Assembly: GCF_000374045.1 (NCBI RefSeq)
Contig: NZ_KB893359.1
Span: forward strand, 1-64,000
Length of the DNA stretch: 64,000 nt
Origin: Segetibacter koreensis DSM 18137
Lineage (GTDB): Bacteria > Bacteroidota > Bacteroidia > Chitinophagales > Chitinophagaceae
Reading direction: 5' to 3'
The position numbers were made by a program, and so were the translations under genes. The notes beneath the pieces are model-generated. The model made no database searches. It saw only the letters and a program-made list of their open reading frames with translations, and was not told the origin of the DNA. This document shows, in pieces, positions 63,341 to 64,000 of the stretch (its first letter is position 1; each line of letters opens with the position of its first letter).

Positions 63341-64000
63341 TTAAAAGTATTGGTCGATCTTTTGCAATTCTAATTGAATTTCTTCCTTTTTTTCCTCGCC
63401 GGCATTAATAAATGCATTTTTATTGGTATCAAGCTTCTCCTTGTTTTGTACAATTTGCTGCGACAATTGCTTCATCTCCTGGTTCAAAGCAGATATTTTG
63501 TCATTTAACAGTTGTAATTCCTCAGCCTTCTTTTGCAAAAGCTGTTCCTTCAGTTCCACATCCGCCGTGTATTGCTGCTTATACGCATCGGCAAAACCTT
63601 TGAGGTCCTGGTCAATTAGTTTAATATATTCCTGCCCTGTTGTTACAAGCCGCTCTTTTGTAAACCCGGTTCTTCTCAGTACGTTAAAAGCTGTTTTGTA
63701 TCTTGTGCCTTCATCGGCTATGGCTTCAACGTCTACTTTGCTGTCTATAAATTCTTTAAAATCCGTTCCTTTGAAAATAGGGTTATTGTTATTGGCTTCT
63801 TCAAGGAGGTTTTCAAAATACCTGTGATAATCGTTTAAAGCGCCGGATTTTTTAGTGGCTGTTGTTTGCGAAGTCTTAAAAGATGCTGTATCAACTGCGT
63901 TATCAGCAGACACTACATTATCATTTGTGACCTTTTCTTTTCCCAAATTCTTTTGCTGTAGTTCACTTTCTTTTAAAGTATCCTCATTTTCTTCCTCCTG
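63341..64000 (-). CDS. Soluble coiled-coil protein, partial at the right edge
   Basis: The frame is open to the right border. Residues before a TTG at 63946 (QEEENEDTLKESELQQKN in frame) show the gene starts outside, so that TTG is not the start. The visible 220 residues have an acidic, Ser/Thr-rich N-terminal part, a helical domain (DYHRYFENLLEEANNNNPIF, AFNVLRRTGFTKERLVTTGQ) and a C-terminal coiled coil (LKEQLLQKKAEELQLLNDKI, SALNQEMKQLSQQIVQNKEK). There is no membrane span. It is first of the three-gene cluster as far as visible. No family is recognised. Confidence 0.75.
   Translation of the reverse strand, partial: QEEENEDTLKESELQQKNLGKEKVTNDNVVSADNAVDTASFKTSQTTATKKSGALNDYHRYFENLLEEANNNNPIFKGTDFKEFIDSKVDVEAIADEGTRYKTAFNVLRRTGFTKERLVTTGQEYIKLIDQDLKGFADAYKQQYTADVELKEQLLQKKAEELQLLNDKISALNQEMKQLSQQIVQNKEKLDTNKNAFINAGEEKKEEIQLELQKIDQYF

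Noticed and set aside
63941-63946. TTG start at 63946 for the right-edge coiled-coil gene
   Set aside because: The frame continues to the border with coding character, so the gene is simply cut by the window.
1-64000. CRISPR array, rRNA or tRNA genes
   Set aside because: No regularly spaced repeats and no cloverleaf or rRNA-like sequence were noticed on either strand. A tRNA scan was not possible here.

Overview
The window is an AT-rich chromosomal segment from a member of the Bacteroidota, most likely the Chitinophagia/Chitinophagaceae. The evidence is a type IX secretion C-terminal sorting domain, Bacteroidota-type -7 promoter elements (TAnnTTTG), little use of Shine-Dalgarno sequences, many exported lipoproteins and Tat substrates, DUF1080, DUF2961 and DUF6786 proteins, and a pinensin-like class I lanthipeptide locus. 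The genus call is an inference. No rRNA, tRNA or CRISPR array was seen.

Layout. 1-825: remnant of an IS21-family element (istB running off the left edge, and a 5'-truncated istA tail). 1355-8490: compact class I lanthipeptide cluster on the minus strand, in transcription order lanA, hairpin, lanC, lanB, and an ABC exporter with a C39 peptidase domain. 9147-17538: a five-gene minus-strand sugar operon (GH116-like enzyme, FucP-type symporter, L-fucose/D-arabinose isomerase, DUF6786 lipoprotein, GH172/DUF2961 enzyme). 18120-28834: scattered exported enzymes (dienelactone hydrolase, YVTN propeller, carboxylesterase, sugar isomerase/epimerase-like protein) and a 1464-residue delta-60/Ig-like protein with a type IX sorting tail.

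29240-51350 is a stress and dormancy block: phospholipid synthesis genes, DUF2267, two Hsp20, FtsH, two HPF/RaiA-type ribosome factors, a CoA-transferase, PRPP synthase, CysQ, a response regulator, a PAS histidine kinase, a universal stress protein, a baeRF3 protein and envelope proteins. Reading the intergenic DNA by eye shows that nine promoters in this block share one rigid 65-bp architecture: two palindromes of the form TGAY-N4-RTCA with centres 22 bp apart, then a -7 box (TWnnTTTR) centred exactly 33 bp below the proximal palindrome. This looks like an FNR/CRP-type class II activator regulon. No such regulator is encoded in the window. It is the most interesting signal found here.

51593-60965: MgtE, a SET-domain protein, a frame-disrupted small membrane protein, DUF1080, PAP2, an atypical Nramp transporter, and two hydrolases. 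61202-64000: three adjacent minus-strand genes (a membrane-anchored Ppx/GppA/actin-fold protein, a membrane coiled-coil protein, and a soluble coiled-coil protein running off the right edge) that may form an undescribed complex.

Several start sites were revised: the universal stress protein (50777), the deacetylase lipoprotein (40613), the iron-permease-family protein (29599), the outer-membrane protein near 36299, which has no canonical start codon, and the partial gene at the right edge. Two small genes are proposed at 46390-46566 and 48175-48279.
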